Shown here one piece after another: positions 6,199-16,014 of a stretch of DNA of 64,000 bases; position 1 is the first letter of the stretch; each line of letters begins with the position of its first letter. The notes beneath the pieces are model-generated. The model saw only the letters and a list, made by a program, of their open reading frames with translations. It was not told the DNA's origin and did no database searches. This DNA is from Myxococcales bacterium (GTDB lineage Bacteria > Myxococcota_C > UBA6777). Location of the stretch: the NCBI GenBank assembly GCA_020632975.1, contig JACKEL010000002.1:372001-436000 (forward strand), read 5' to 3'. A program made the position numbers and the translations under genes.

Positions 6199-9100
6199 AT
6201 GTCTTTCTGGAAACCCAAAGACATCCTTCAACGCCTCAATGAGCGGATCTTACGCAATGATGCAGAACCATCTTTGGCTCGCATCTGGAAAGACTCCGAA
6301 CTTGCGGCTCGTTTACTACCCGTCCTCCAAAAAGCAAACAAAGCCCTCTCTCGTGCACATGCCCAAGTCCAAATCCGCGACTGGTTGACCCAAGAAAGTC
6401 GTCATATCCAGCTCCAAGGACCTTGGTTTCTTTTGTGGCGCGAGTTGTTTCCTCTCTTACAACCCTCCCCCATCAACAAACAAACGACAACAGCACCTCG
6501 TTTTGGCCGCCAAGGTCGAGCACCCGAACAGATCCCCGCGAGACCTGATCGCTCTTCTGGCGATCTCTCCACGCGACAGATCGCACCTGTTCGGGCCGCA
6601 TCTCGGGTACAACCCAAGTCCTTCGGCAACTTGGAGACCACCTTCCAAGAACCCGCCACGCAAGTGTTGCCCATCCATCGAGAGTCTTCAAGCCACATCC
6701 AACGGCTTTCGCCCGTGAGTGCTTCCTCTCGATCCTCTGGACAACTTTCTACGATTGCTTCGTCAAACAAGCCCACTCCGTCTCCTTCTCGCGGGGTTCT
6801 TGGTGCGATTTCTTCTGGGGCGATCTCTTCCGGCTCGATCTCTTCTGGATCTCTTTCTTCAAGTAGTCTTTCTTCCCAATATGTCGGTGTTGCAGAGCCT
6901 TCAGAGGGGGTTGGTGTCTTGCCGCTTCGTCATTCACCTACAACGGGCATCGCTTCTGATGATGTCCAAGCCTCTGTTTCGGGCGGTCGAGGAAACAACC
7001 CGCGCGCTTCAAGCGGGCGCCTCCACAGCACCCCTACCACGCCCGCGCAGCGAAGCTCTGGTTCCATCAACAAGGTTTCGATCAACGCTTCTCGTGGTGC
7101 CATGCCTTCCCAAAGCTTCCCCAGTGGTAGTTGGGATCAGTGGTCCGCACCCAACCAAAATGGGAACGATCTCGCAGAGACGATTGTCGCAAAGATGTCT
7201 TCTCTTCTTCAATCTTCTCCCATCTCAAAGTGGGTTGACCCTGGTAAGTTCGAGAAATACCTACAAAAACGCATGCCACAATATATTGCAGACGGTGAAC
7301 TCGATCTCAATCCCGTCCGCAAAACGCTCTACAAAACAAACAACCACGACAGTGGGCAGATCGAACGCTTTATGTCGCAGCTTCAAGCTGTGCATTGGCC
7401 CATTCCTCTCAAGCCCATCGAGGAAAGCGAGCAGTCGTCTTCTGCTGCGCCCTCAGATGGTGTAACGGTCCGCCCTCTCGTTCGCAGCTTGTCGCAAGGC
7501 AACCTAAACTCCGTTTCCCACGGAAACATCAGTGTTGCTTCGCAAGCAAACCTACGCGTTACTCCAAAAGGCCCCGCGAAGACGGCCTCCAACGCCAGCC
7601 TCAACGCTGTTTCTTCGCCTTCGCCCTCTCGTTCAAGTCTGAATGCTGTCCCCCAACGCTCGACCAACTCACGCTCTGATATCCCTGCTGCCTCTCCGAC
7701 CACTTCGCGTACAGAGCTTCGCGCTGCTTCCGGTCGCCCCTCACCCTCAAGAACAGATCTTCCTTCCTCGCGTAGCCAAGGCTCTTTGCAGTCTTCGCGA
7801 TACGCTTCTTTCTCAGATGTTGTTCCTCCCTCCAACAGCAAAAAGTCCCTCTCTGTCGAACAAAACGACAAAGGTTACTTCCCCAGTGGTAGTTGGGATC
7901 AACACGATGCAGCCCCGCTCTCCGATCAGATCGAACAACTGATCCAACTTCTCGTGAATGAGCTTGCCTTGGCCCGGCTCTCACAAAATGTTGATCCGCA
8001 TAAGTTTGAAAACTTCTTACGCAAGCGTATCAAAAAGTACATCCGAAACACACAGATCGATCTGGAGCCTATCCGCGAAACCCTTTTGAAAACACCGAAT
8101 GCTGATCAAGAGGACGTGGATGATTATCTGCGCCAAGTTGCGCGAACAGATAGTGTTTTCTGGGTGTTTCGTCTGCCGCCGGGTCTGCGTCGGGCTCCTG
8201 CGAGTTCGCCGCCACGTTCTGCACCCAAAAAGATCTCTGCACAAGATGATCCCGAACTTGCTGCTTTGCTCGATAAATCGGGACTTTTTGACGACTTGTT
8301 TCCGCCTTATGACGATGTTCCTCCTTCGATCAAGCCCGCGCCTCCTGTGCAAGATGATCGAATGAATGAAAATCGCGCACCCATGGTCTTCCGCGACCCT
8401 TCTTTCTCTTCAGGCTCTCGTGGCGACTTGTCACAAGTTCCTGGGCGACCGGGGATGACAGGCTCTCGTGGCGATCTGCCCCAAGTGTACGGTCCTTCGG
8501 GGATGACAGGCTCTCGTGGTGACTTGTCACAAATCCCTGGGCGACCACCAGGCTCTCGTGGTGACCTTCCTCAGATCTCTGCACAGCAGGGATATCCCCA
8601 AGCGCAGGGGTATCCGCCCCAAGCCCAAGGGTATCCACCCCAACAGCCTTTCACGCAAGGCTACCAAGCGCAGGGATACCCGCAACAACAGGGTTATCCC
8701 CAACAAGCGCAGGGGTATCCACCCCAACAGTCCTTCACGCAAGGCTACCAAGCGCAAGGTTATCCCCCGCAGCAGCAAGGCTACCAAGCGCAAGGATATC
8801 CCCAACAGCAGCAAGGACACCCCTTGCAAGCCCCTTATACTTCGCCTGGTGGAGGGGTTCACCCTGCATCTGGATACCAAGATCCCTACGCAGCTCCGCG
8901 ACCTCAGTCTGTGAGCGGTCCTTTTCCTGCGGTCGCTTTCGGCGGTGGTGCGCCTCCCCCACAACACCGAAGTGGCGTGATGCCTGCCCCACCCATTGGC
9001 GGAGGTATCCCTCCACAACATCGAAGTGGTGTGGTGTCTGCGCCCCCAATGGGTGGTCCCAACGCATCGCATTCGATGAACTTTGGGCCCCAAGGCTACA

Positions 9101-10245
9101 CTGGTTCGGTCCCTGCGATTGGAACGCCGCGTCCTGGGACACCTCGGCCTGGAACCCCCGCGCCTCGACCCATGCACTCTCCATCCGCGGCCTACCCTGC
9201 TGCTCCATCCGCAGCTTACCCCGCGGCTCCTGTGCGCACGCATACAGGCTCTTTCCAACCGATCGGGCCTGCAACATCGGCTCCGCGTACCAATCCTGGT
9301 GAGATCGGCGCTCCCAAAGTTCAAACAGACTCGTTGGGTGTAAAACGCTCCACCATGCAAGTCGAAGCGATCAAAGAACCCCATCCCTACGCTCTTGAGG
9401 ACGTCTTGTCTGCGTGGGATGACCCCAACCAGACGACCGCTCGACATCCTGGCTTCTTTAAAAACAACCTTGATTGGATGAAAGAAGAGTCTGCACCCGC
9501 CTCTTCCGCTGCCAATATCCCAAATCCTCGTTTTCCTGGTGGTGATCCGCTCTACAACCAAGGGAACCAAGCCAAGAAAGAGGAGCTTTCCCCACGTGGC
9601 GTCCTGCCCACAGGAGGAACGCAACCCGCCGTTGTTCCGCCGCTTCCTTTGAGCGCGGCACCCTTACCCACAGCTTCCTCGCCGATCTTGGCGGCTGTTG
9701 CGAGACAGACGGGCTCTCACATCCCCTTGTCTCCTTCTAATCTCTCTGTGGGTGACTTGATCTCGATCTCTGCGCAGCTTCCCGCGATCTCCAGAGAAGA
9801 CACACACAAAGCCGTCACGACTTCGGGGATCTATGACTTCTCTGACAAGATCCCCGATACAACGATGCGTGTCGAACGCACCACTCCTCCCAAAAAGTCC
9901 CGACGTGGCTTGTGGGTGATGCGCAGCATTCTTTTTGTTTTTCTCGTCGTTTCTGTGGGGCTCTTCGCTTGGATGCGCATCCAAAGCCATCCAAGCACAC
10001 AAGGAGCACCCGTCGATAAACGCTTGTATAATGCTTATTTGCCCATCGAAGCACTTTACAAACGCGACTCGACTTTGATCTTGATTCTCCCCGCAGCATG
10101 GTACAAAGGGCCGCTTGGGAAAAACATCGAGATGCGTGTCTTTAGTCTGCGCGACAAGCTCCTAAAACAAAAAATCCAACAGGTCGAGATCTTCTCTGTC
10201 CGAAAACAACTCTTGTTTCGCATCGATCTCGAAAAACAACTTTGA
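6199..10245 (+). CDS. Giant Ser/Pro/Gln-rich bitopic membrane protein with duplicated SGSWDQ domain
   Basis: The 1348-residue product has an N-terminal helical domain (about 1-85), a long Ser/Pro-rich region, and two homologous domains of about 90 residues (about 308-400 and 561-655). Each opens with PSGSWDQ and contains VDP.KFE..L.KR...YI and a R.TL.KT segment. Four SRGDL-containing repeats follow (about 736-794), then 15 or more GYP(P)QQ/QGY repeats (about 795-877), Pro/Gly-rich low complexity, one transmembrane helix (about 1238-1262) and an 80-residue C-terminal domain. With no signal peptide, most of the chain should be cytoplasmic. The ATG at 6199 has GGAGG upstream; an earlier in-frame ATG at 6148 has none. 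The stop overlaps the next gene. I do not recognise the SGSWDQ domain; a condensate-forming scaffold is an inference from composition. Confidence 0.85.
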   Translation: MSFWKPKDILQRLNERILRNDAEPSLARIWKDSELAARLLPVLQKANKALSRAHAQVQIRDWLTQESRHIQLQGPWFLLWRELFPLLQPSPINKQTTTAPRFGRQGRAPEQIPARPDRSSGDLSTRQIAPVRAASRVQPKSFGNLETTFQEPATQVLPIHRESSSHIQRLSPVSASSRSSGQLSTIASSNKPTPSPSRGVLGAISSGAISSGSISSGSLSSSSLSSQYVGVAEPSEGVGVLPLRHSPTTGIASDDVQASVSGGRGNNPRASSGRLHSTPTTPAQRSSGSINKVSINASRGAMPSQSFPSGSWDQWSAPNQNGNDLAETIVAKMSSLLQSSPISKWVDPGKFEKYLQKRMPQYIADGELDLNPVRKTLYKTNNHDSGQIERFMSQLQAVHWPIPLKPIEESEQSSSAAPSDGVTVRPLVRSLSQGNLNSVSHGNISVASQANLRVTPKGPAKTASNASLNAVSSPSPSRSSLNAVPQRSTNSRSDIPAASPTTSRTELRAASGRPSPSRTDLPSSRSQGSLQSSRYASFSDVVPPSNSKKSLSVEQNDKGYFPSGSWDQHDAAPLSDQIEQLIQLLVNELALARLSQNVDPHKFENFLRKRIKKYIRNTQIDLEPIRETLLKTPNADQEDVDDYLRQVARTDSVFWVFRLPPGLRRAPASSPPRSAPKKISAQDDPELAALLDKSGLFDDLFPPYDDVPPSIKPAPPVQDDRMNENRAPMVFRDPSFSSGSRGDLSQVPGRPGMTGSRGDLPQVYGPSGMTGSRGDLSQIPGRPPGSRGDLPQISAQQGYPQAQGYPPQAQGYPPQQPFTQGYQAQGYPQQQGYPQQAQGYPPQQSFTQGYQAQGYPPQQQGYQAQGYPQQQQGHPLQAPYTSPGGGVHPASGYQDPYAAPRPQSVSGPFPAVAFGGGAPPPQHRSGVMPAPPIGGGIPPQHRSGVVSAPPMGGPNASHSMNFGPQGYTGSVPAIGTPRPGTPRPGTPAPRPMHSPSAAYPAAPSAAYPAAPVRTHTGSFQPIGPATSAPRTNPGEIGAPKVQTDSLGVKRSTMQVEAIKEPHPYALEDVLSAWDDPNQTTARHPGFFKNNLDWMKEESAPASSAANIPNPRFPGGDPLYNQGNQAKKEELSPRGVLPTGGTQPAVVPPLPLSAAPLPTASSPILAAVARQTGSHIPLSPSNLSVGDLISISAQLPAISREDTHKAVTTSGIYDFSDKIPDTTMRVERTTPPKKSRRGLWVMRSILFVFLVVSVGLFAWMRIQSHPSTQGAPVDKRLYNAYLPIEALYKRDSTLILILPAAWYKGPLGKNIEMRVFSLRDKLLKQKIQQVEIFSVRKQLLFRIDLEKQL

Positions 10246-12653
10246 TGGCAGCTTCTTTGTTTGGGCTTGGTGCTCTCGCCAGCTCTGCTCAAAGAGGCCC
10301 TTTTTTCTGCTCATTGTTGTTGTTCTTTTCTCTTTTTTCCTTCCCTTGTTTCTCCAAACCCCCTCGCTTCCGCAAAAAACCCCCTTCTTCTCGCCCTTCT
10401 TTGGCACACGATGACGCCCTAAAAGAGCAGATCTTACAGGATCTAAAGGGAAAGTCTTTATCCGAACGTTATAAAGCCTTAAAGCAGCTTCGGGATATCT
10501 CGGGGACATGGGTGGAAGAACTTCTGATCCAATCGAGCCAAGACAGTGATCCCCGCGTTCGTTGGCTTTCTGTTGCAGCATTGCGAAAACGCACATCTCC
10601 TGCGGTGTTGTCGAGGTTACGCGAGACCCTAAAAGATCCTGACGAGCGTGTGAGGCTCAATGCTTTGTACGCACTGTTTCCTTACCGTGAGAAGCCCCCT
10701 TTTGCTGCGGCTGTGAAAGCTCTTCGCAGTGACAAACATCCCTTGGTTCGGACAGCTTGGTGTTTTTTGTCCCTAACACACGATCTGCCTCGCGAGGAAC
10801 ACCTTGTGGTTTGTCTTCGTGAACGCGAGCCTCGTCCACGCATGGCGATTGCGCGGGCGATCTTGGCATCTCCCAAGGCTTCGCAGTCCCTCAAGATTCG
10901 GGCAAAAGCAGCTCTCCAAGACGGCAAGATGCGGCGTTCGTGGATGACGCATCATTTTTTTTTCCGTCGTTCCTTGGTGCAGGGTGCACGCCTTCGGATA
11001 TATCTGCGGAACCAGCGTGCTTATGTGCAGCGTGTCTACAACAATGTGGAGAAGTGGCACAAGCGCTATCGAGATCTCAAGGGAACCGATGTCGCGTGTC
11101 TGAAACGCTCCTTGGGTTTGATTCGCCGGCAACAAGTCAAGATCGCTGATCTTCAGTACAAGATCCTCGCGGCCTACGCCCAAAAGAACATGCAAGCGCT
11201 CGATTGGCACCACTCTGCTTTTCGATTGGCCCGCAATCTTGCGGTTCGTATCTATTATCCGTCCGCTTCGCGATGTTTTAGAAGACTGAATAAGCGTTTT
11301 GCGAGCCATCACCAACTTTTGCGAGGGGGTGTATGGTTTGATGACTTCCCTATCTTTTACGATCACCCCAGTCTACGGCGCTTTGAGGCGAGTGCAAACT
11401 TTCTCTTTGATAGCTTTGTGGACCAACTTCGCGATGATTTTCACGCATCCTACGAGCCAGAGTCGAAGATCAACAAACGAATCTGGACACTTGCAACAGG
11501 TTTGGATGCGCGTGTGGTGTATCAGTGGAATTGGAGGAATGGTTGGTTGTTGCGGATGGACGGGAGTGCAGAAGGGCGTTACTTCTTTTTGGCCCCGCAT
11601 CTAGGGATCTTTGGCGGGCGACTGGATATCCAGTTGATGCACGCTGAACAAAAGCTCGCCAACGAACGCTTGATCTTTTTGCGGTTGTTTGGGGAGTATA
11701 GCCAAGCACCTCCCGAAGAAACGGGGTGGCCTGAGTGGTTCGCAGGCGAACGTGTTCGCAGCCATGTCTCTTTTGGGATCGCCAAAAGGTGGGGGAACCT
11801 GTCACGCGGTATCTCTGCACGTTTCTTGGTCGAACACGATCTTCAGGCGCCGATCAAACAACTCGAAGATGTCCCCTTGAGTGCGGGGATGCGGAGTCGA
11901 TTGCAGGCGATCGCGGCTGTTCGAGGAAGATGGGGACTTTTTCGCCTTGGCCTTTGGCAGCGTTTCTCATGGTCTCACGCTTTTGAACAGGGCAATCTCT
12001 CTGCAAACCATTGGGATGTGCTCTTGCGTTTGTTCATTGGAAAACGCCGTAGGGACCTAAACTTCGAGCTAAGTGGTGGCTTGGGCGCCTACTGGCCGCT
12101 TCCTACTTCTTCCCAACCCTTGTGGCCTTCTCTTTTGACGCAGCCACTCTACACGCCCATCCTTTCGATCAGTTTGTCCAGTCCTATAAACATCCGTCGA
12201 TTTTTCCTGCATTGGTTGTTACGTTTTGAAAGAAAGCTCTATCCGTCCCTTCGCTTCGATGCTTCGGCGACCATCGAACATCGCTTTCTTGCACAGGTGT
12301 CTTTTGGTGCGCCGCCACCGCAGTTTTCGCAGCTTCCTTGGAAAGAGTTTGTGATCCTTTTTGGGCTTTCTCTGCACTTCTTGGAGATCGATGCTTTGCG
12401 TCCACAAACCCAAGGTGCATCGATCGCTGCAAAGATCCCACAGCAGTTGATCCGCATCTTTATGAAGTCTTATGTTCCTTTTCAACGACATTGGGGGATC
12501 GAAGTGGGCCTCAATTTGGACTTTGCGACGCAAGGTTTCCGCAGCTACGAAGAGATCGACTCTGACCCGATCCAAGCTGTTGCGCGCACAAACTTTCTGC
12601 CCCGCGTGATGACTTATCTACGCATAAGATTTGGTTTGCCTTTGCGTCGTTAA
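10245..12653 (+). CDS. Exported HEAT-repeat protein with predicted C-terminal beta-barrel
   Basis: The 802-residue product starts at an ATG overlapping the previous stop (TGATG), implying translational coupling. Residues about 20-38 form a hydrophobic signal sequence. Residues about 60-220 contain HEAT-like helical repeats with DSDPRVRWLSVAALRK and DPDERVRLNALYAL signatures. From about residue 430 to the end the chain alternates hydrophobic and polar residues, is rich in aromatics, and contains many paired short strands. It ends in an aromatic/hydrophobic strand (MTYLRIRFGLPL), so an outer-membrane beta-barrel of about 12-16 strands is plausible. A HEAT-plus-barrel combination is unusual. Its partners are the giant bitopic protein upstream and the TPR protein downstream. 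Confidence 0.82.
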   Translation: MAASLFGLGALASSAQRGPFFCSLLLFFSLFSFPCFSKPPRFRKKPPSSRPSLAHDDALKEQILQDLKGKSLSERYKALKQLRDISGTWVEELLIQSSQDSDPRVRWLSVAALRKRTSPAVLSRLRETLKDPDERVRLNALYALFPYREKPPFAAAVKALRSDKHPLVRTAWCFLSLTHDLPREEHLVVCLREREPRPRMAIARAILASPKASQSLKIRAKAALQDGKMRRSWMTHHFFFRRSLVQGARLRIYLRNQRAYVQRVYNNVEKWHKRYRDLKGTDVACLKRSLGLIRRQQVKIADLQYKILAAYAQKNMQALDWHHSAFRLARNLAVRIYYPSASRCFRRLNKRFASHHQLLRGGVWFDDFPIFYDHPSLRRFEASANFLFDSFVDQLRDDFHASYEPESKINKRIWTLATGLDARVVYQWNWRNGWLLRMDGSAEGRYFFLAPHLGIFGGRLDIQLMHAEQKLANERLIFLRLFGEYSQAPPEETGWPEWFAGERVRSHVSFGIAKRWGNLSRGISARFLVEHDLQAPIKQLEDVPLSAGMRSRLQAIAAVRGRWGLFRLGLWQRFSWSHAFEQGNLSANHWDVLLRLFIGKRRRDLNFELSGGLGAYWPLPTSSQPLWPSLLTQPLYTPILSISLSSPINIRRFFLHWLLRFERKLYPSLRFDASATIEHRFLAQVSFGAPPPQFSQLPWKEFVILFGLSLHFLEIDALRPQTQGASIAAKIPQQLIRIFMKSYVPFQRHWGIEVGLNLDFATQGFRSYEEIDSDPIQAVARTNFLPRVMTYLRIRFGLPLRR

Positions 12654-12700
12654 ACTCGGCCTTTCGGGTCTGCGTGAAACTCGGTCTGTCGGGACTTTTC
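12652..12700 (+). repeat. 25-bp imperfect tandem duplication
   Basis: AAACTCGG begins at 12652 and again at 12677, each followed by a similar CTTTCGGGTCT / CTGTCGGGACT segment. The first copy overlaps the TAA stop of the HEAT gene. The repeat sits in the 90-base spacer before the TPR gene and shows no terminator structure. Confidence 0.6.
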
Positions 12701-12742
12701 TTTGGATCAAGGAGCGTCTTTGGACCAAGAGGAGCATGTTTG

Positions 12743-15700
12743 ATGCACTTGTTCAAAAAGCCCATCCTTCTCTTGTTGGTATGTGTGTGCTTTCCTTCGT
12801 CTTTGTGGGCGGAAGGTTGGGAGCTTCGGCGAAAAGACCGCTGGCAACAGATCGCTACACGTTGGAAGCGACTTTTTCTAAGTGACCCACGACGCGAAGA
12901 TGTCGCCCAGCGTTTGTTTACGCATTACGCAAAGCGCGGATATTCCACACGTTTGATCCAAGAGATCCAACAATCCCCTGCCAAAGGAGCCGCACTGGAT
13001 CGCAAGACGCTAGCCCTTGCACATCTTTATCATCGCAAAGGGGCGTATCGCCGGGCTTTTGCATCCTATCAACGCCTTTGGAACAAACGAGAAAAACTTC
13101 AACGTTGGTTGTCTTCCGCGCAACTTGCGCTTTGGATGGGGCGCACGCTGCTTGCGCAAAGGCGCGGCGATGAGGCCATCAAGCTGTGGCAAGCGGCGCT
13201 CGACACGAAGCCGACAAAGGCCCTTCAAGTCAAACTTCTCGAAGGGATGGGCGCGCAAGCGCTGCAACAACAGCGTCCTGTGCAAGCATTGGCTGTCTAC
13301 CAAAAGCTCGCGGTATTGCTGCCAAAAGATCCGACAAAGAAGATCGCATTGGCGCGGATACTTCGGCAATTGCAGCGCTATAAAGAAGCCCGAGAAATGT
13401 TACAACTCGCCGTGCAAAAGTCGCCCGCTTCGCGCCGCCCGATGTTGTGGAAGCTGATCGCGGAAGATGCCTTGCTTGCGCGTGATCCCAAGACCGCGAT
13501 CCAATCCATCACGTCTGCCCAAAAGCGTTTGGGCCCGCAACACTGGCTTCATCGCGAACTAGACTTGTTGATGATCCGCGCTCACCGCCAACAAGGAACC
13601 ATCGCTGCGTTGATTGCGATGTATGAAAAGCTTGTCAGTCGCTCTCCACAGCGTATCCGCCCCTTGCTTGCGCAACTTTACGAAGAAACACAGCAGTTTG
13701 ACAAAGCCATCCTTCTTTACCAAAAGATGGTCGGACGAAACTACAAAAGCCCGATGTTCTCGACGCTTGCGAGCCTTCTCGCACAACATGGCCATCGCAA
13801 AAAGGCCCTTCAATTGATGCTTGATCGCCATCGTCGCTACCCCAAAGATGATCAGATCGCTTTGCAAACGCTCGATTTCTTGCACGCCATCGAGGAACCC
13901 TCTTTTTCTTCGCAGCTACAAAACATGTTGTTGACGCCTTTGGGCAAACATCCGCGTTTTCTGGAGTCCTTGTTGCAGCGGGCGTCTTCTTGGAAACTGT
14001 TGCCTCAACAAGAGCTTTCGTTCTTCGAAAAGTTGTGTGCCATCCCACCTTTGCGGGCCTCTTGTTTTTCGCGGTGGGGCAAGCTTTTGTGGAAGCAGCG
14101 CAGAAAAGCCGAAGCTTGGGCTGTTTGGAGACGTATCGAGTCTTTTTCGTCGCCTTCTGCAAGCGATCTCTTTACGCTCTCGACACTGTTGCATCGCCAT
14201 GAGCGCGGAACAGACAGCATTCCCATCCTCAAACGCGTGATCTCTTTGGCCCCCAAACACCAAAAAGCGCGGTTGTTGCTTGCACAAGAGCTGCTGAAAG
14301 CTGGTGATCCTACACGAGAAGCGGGGGCTTTGTTTCGACACGTTTGTTTGGAAAGTTCGAGTGCATCGCTACGAGAAGCGGCGCAAAAAGGCGTGGTTCG
14401 TGTGGCTGTGTTGCATCATGGGAAAGAAGGTGCGTGGTTTCTCTTTTCTAGGCAAGCGATCTTGAACCCTTTTTCTCTCTTTGATCGCAAGATCATGATC
14501 ATGTACGCCCGCGAGGTCCAACAGCGCATGGAAGCCTTACAAAGTCTCCAAGTGGCCCTTGCGATGGCCCCTGAAGATCTCGATCTGCATCGCCTTGCCT
14601 TGTTGTTGTACGGGCAATCACCCAAGGCCCTCCACCATCTTCGCGAGCTGATCCGCTTGGATCGTTTGCACTTTATGCGTTATCTACCCGACTTGTTGCA
14701 GCTCGCCAAACTCCATCATCAACAACAGATGAGTCTTTCGTTGTTGCAATCTCTTGTACAACAAAAGCCCGAAGATACGAAGCTTTGGAGATGGCTTGGC
14801 CAAGAGGCTTCACAACAAAAGAATTGGTCGCTGGCTGCCAAAGCCTTCCAAGAAGCCCTTCAGCGCGAGCCCAAAGACACAGACAGTCGTGTGGGTCTTG
14901 CGCGCTTGCATGTGCGCACTGCGCACTGGCAAGAGGCCTATGACATCCTATCGACGGGGCCTTTCCCTGCCAAAGACTCTGAAGTGTGGCAGTCTTTGTT
15001 GTTGCAGTCAGGTCAGAAACTTCGTGTGGCTCCCAAGCGTTTGATGCAGGCTCTGCAACGTTCTCTCAAACCGCATCCTTATCCAGATCTTGCGTTGATG
15101 CGCCTTCTCGCCCCCACTCGTCGAAGTCCACAAGATACGCCCATGCGACAGATCGCCCGCGGGCTGCTGAAGCAAAAACGCAAGACATGGCAACAGTTTG
15201 CGAGCAACACACTTTTGCCCTTGCACATGCGTTGGCAAGCCACGTTGTTGTTGTTGGAGTCTCCCCAAAAAGAGTCTTTGCCTGTATTCCTTCAGTTGTC
15301 GAGAGATCGCATCGAACGCCTGCGAGGAGCGGCTTTTTTGGGAGCGGCCTTGGTCCAAAGTTTAGAAGGTGAGGCGTGGTTTGATGCCGCGCGTGCCACG
15401 GAACGACATCGCGATGTTCGACTTGCGCTCCAAATCGCCGAAGCATGGACCTTAAAAGATCCAGATGCGCAGTTGTACTCGCTCCAAAGAGCTTGCCAAC
15501 AAGTCCACGCACGCTGGCTTCATACGTTGATCTTGAGGATGCTTTCTCTCCAGCCTACCCCCCGTGAGTTGCCGTTGTTGGTGTGTCTTCATCGTTATGG
15601 AAATGCAAAAAGTCGCCGTGGGGCCTTGCGTTTGCTCTCGCACATGCCAGCTTCTTTGCTCATCACGTTACAAAATTATCTGACGACACCTGGTCGATCG

Positions 15701-15850
15701 CACTGTTTTTTGTTTCAAGCCTATGGCTATCTCCAACGACATCCTGAAGTCCCCGCCGTCTTGAAGCTTGGCGCGAAAAAACAAAAGCTCGATACCTTGG
15801 AGGTTTTGTGTCGTAGCGAACATCACAATACGATACGCCTCATCCATTGA
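12743..15850 (+). CDS. Exported 1035-residue TPR-repeat protein
   Basis: A signal peptide (about residues 1-22, ending LWA) precedes an all-helical chain with many tetratricopeptide-type repeats throughout about residues 60-800. Examples are LAHLYHRKGAYRRAFASYQR and LARILRQLQRYKEAREMLQ. The last 200 residues look more like HEAT/armadillo helices (ERLRGAAFLGAALVQ, SRRGALRLLSHM). The ATG at 12743 has AAGAGGAG eight bases upstream; the longer GTG start at 12674 would spoil the signal peptide. It is the third gene of the unit from 6093 and is probably a periplasmic scaffold working with the barrel protein and the bitopic protein. Such TPR proteins usually organise multiprotein assemblies; the ligand is unknown. 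Confidence 0.88.
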   Translation: MHLFKKPILLLLVCVCFPSSLWAEGWELRRKDRWQQIATRWKRLFLSDPRREDVAQRLFTHYAKRGYSTRLIQEIQQSPAKGAALDRKTLALAHLYHRKGAYRRAFASYQRLWNKREKLQRWLSSAQLALWMGRTLLAQRRGDEAIKLWQAALDTKPTKALQVKLLEGMGAQALQQQRPVQALAVYQKLAVLLPKDPTKKIALARILRQLQRYKEAREMLQLAVQKSPASRRPMLWKLIAEDALLARDPKTAIQSITSAQKRLGPQHWLHRELDLLMIRAHRQQGTIAALIAMYEKLVSRSPQRIRPLLAQLYEETQQFDKAILLYQKMVGRNYKSPMFSTLASLLAQHGHRKKALQLMLDRHRRYPKDDQIALQTLDFLHAIEEPSFSSQLQNMLLTPLGKHPRFLESLLQRASSWKLLPQQELSFFEKLCAIPPLRASCFSRWGKLLWKQRRKAEAWAVWRRIESFSSPSASDLFTLSTLLHRHERGTDSIPILKRVISLAPKHQKARLLLAQELLKAGDPTREAGALFRHVCLESSSASLREAAQKGVVRVAVLHHGKEGAWFLFSRQAILNPFSLFDRKIMIMYAREVQQRMEALQSLQVALAMAPEDLDLHRLALLLYGQSPKALHHLRELIRLDRLHFMRYLPDLLQLAKLHHQQQMSLSLLQSLVQQKPEDTKLWRWLGQEASQQKNWSLAAKAFQEALQREPKDTDSRVGLARLHVRTAHWQEAYDILSTGPFPAKDSEVWQSLLLQSGQKLRVAPKRLMQALQRSLKPHPYPDLALMRLLAPTRRSPQDTPMRQIARGLLKQKRKTWQQFASNTLLPLHMRWQATLLLLESPQKESLPVFLQLSRDRIERLRGAAFLGAALVQSLEGEAWFDAARATERHRDVRLALQIAEAWTLKDPDAQLYSLQRACQQVHARWLHTLILRMLSLQPTPRELPLLVCLHRYGNAKSRRGALRLLSHMPASLLITLQNYLTTPGRSHCFLFQAYGYLQRHPEVPAVLKLGAKKQKLDTLEVLCRSEHHNTIRLIH

Positions 15851-16014
15851 GGGAGATTGTTTTTCCGTTGCAGAGGGATTTTGCGGAAGCTGCGGGCATC
15901 TCTTCAGACAAAGCCGCAAAATTGACAAGGAGATGTATCAGGAGCCTTGAGAATCTATTCGGTTCGCGCTAAGAATTCCCAGATACTTCGTCATCCTGTA
16001 CATAGAGAAAACAC

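Noticed and set aside
8527..9624. 365-residue minus-strand frame within the giant low-complexity gene
   Set aside because: It is the antisense of the GYPQQ and Pro/Gly-rich repeats, which gives long open frames on both strands.
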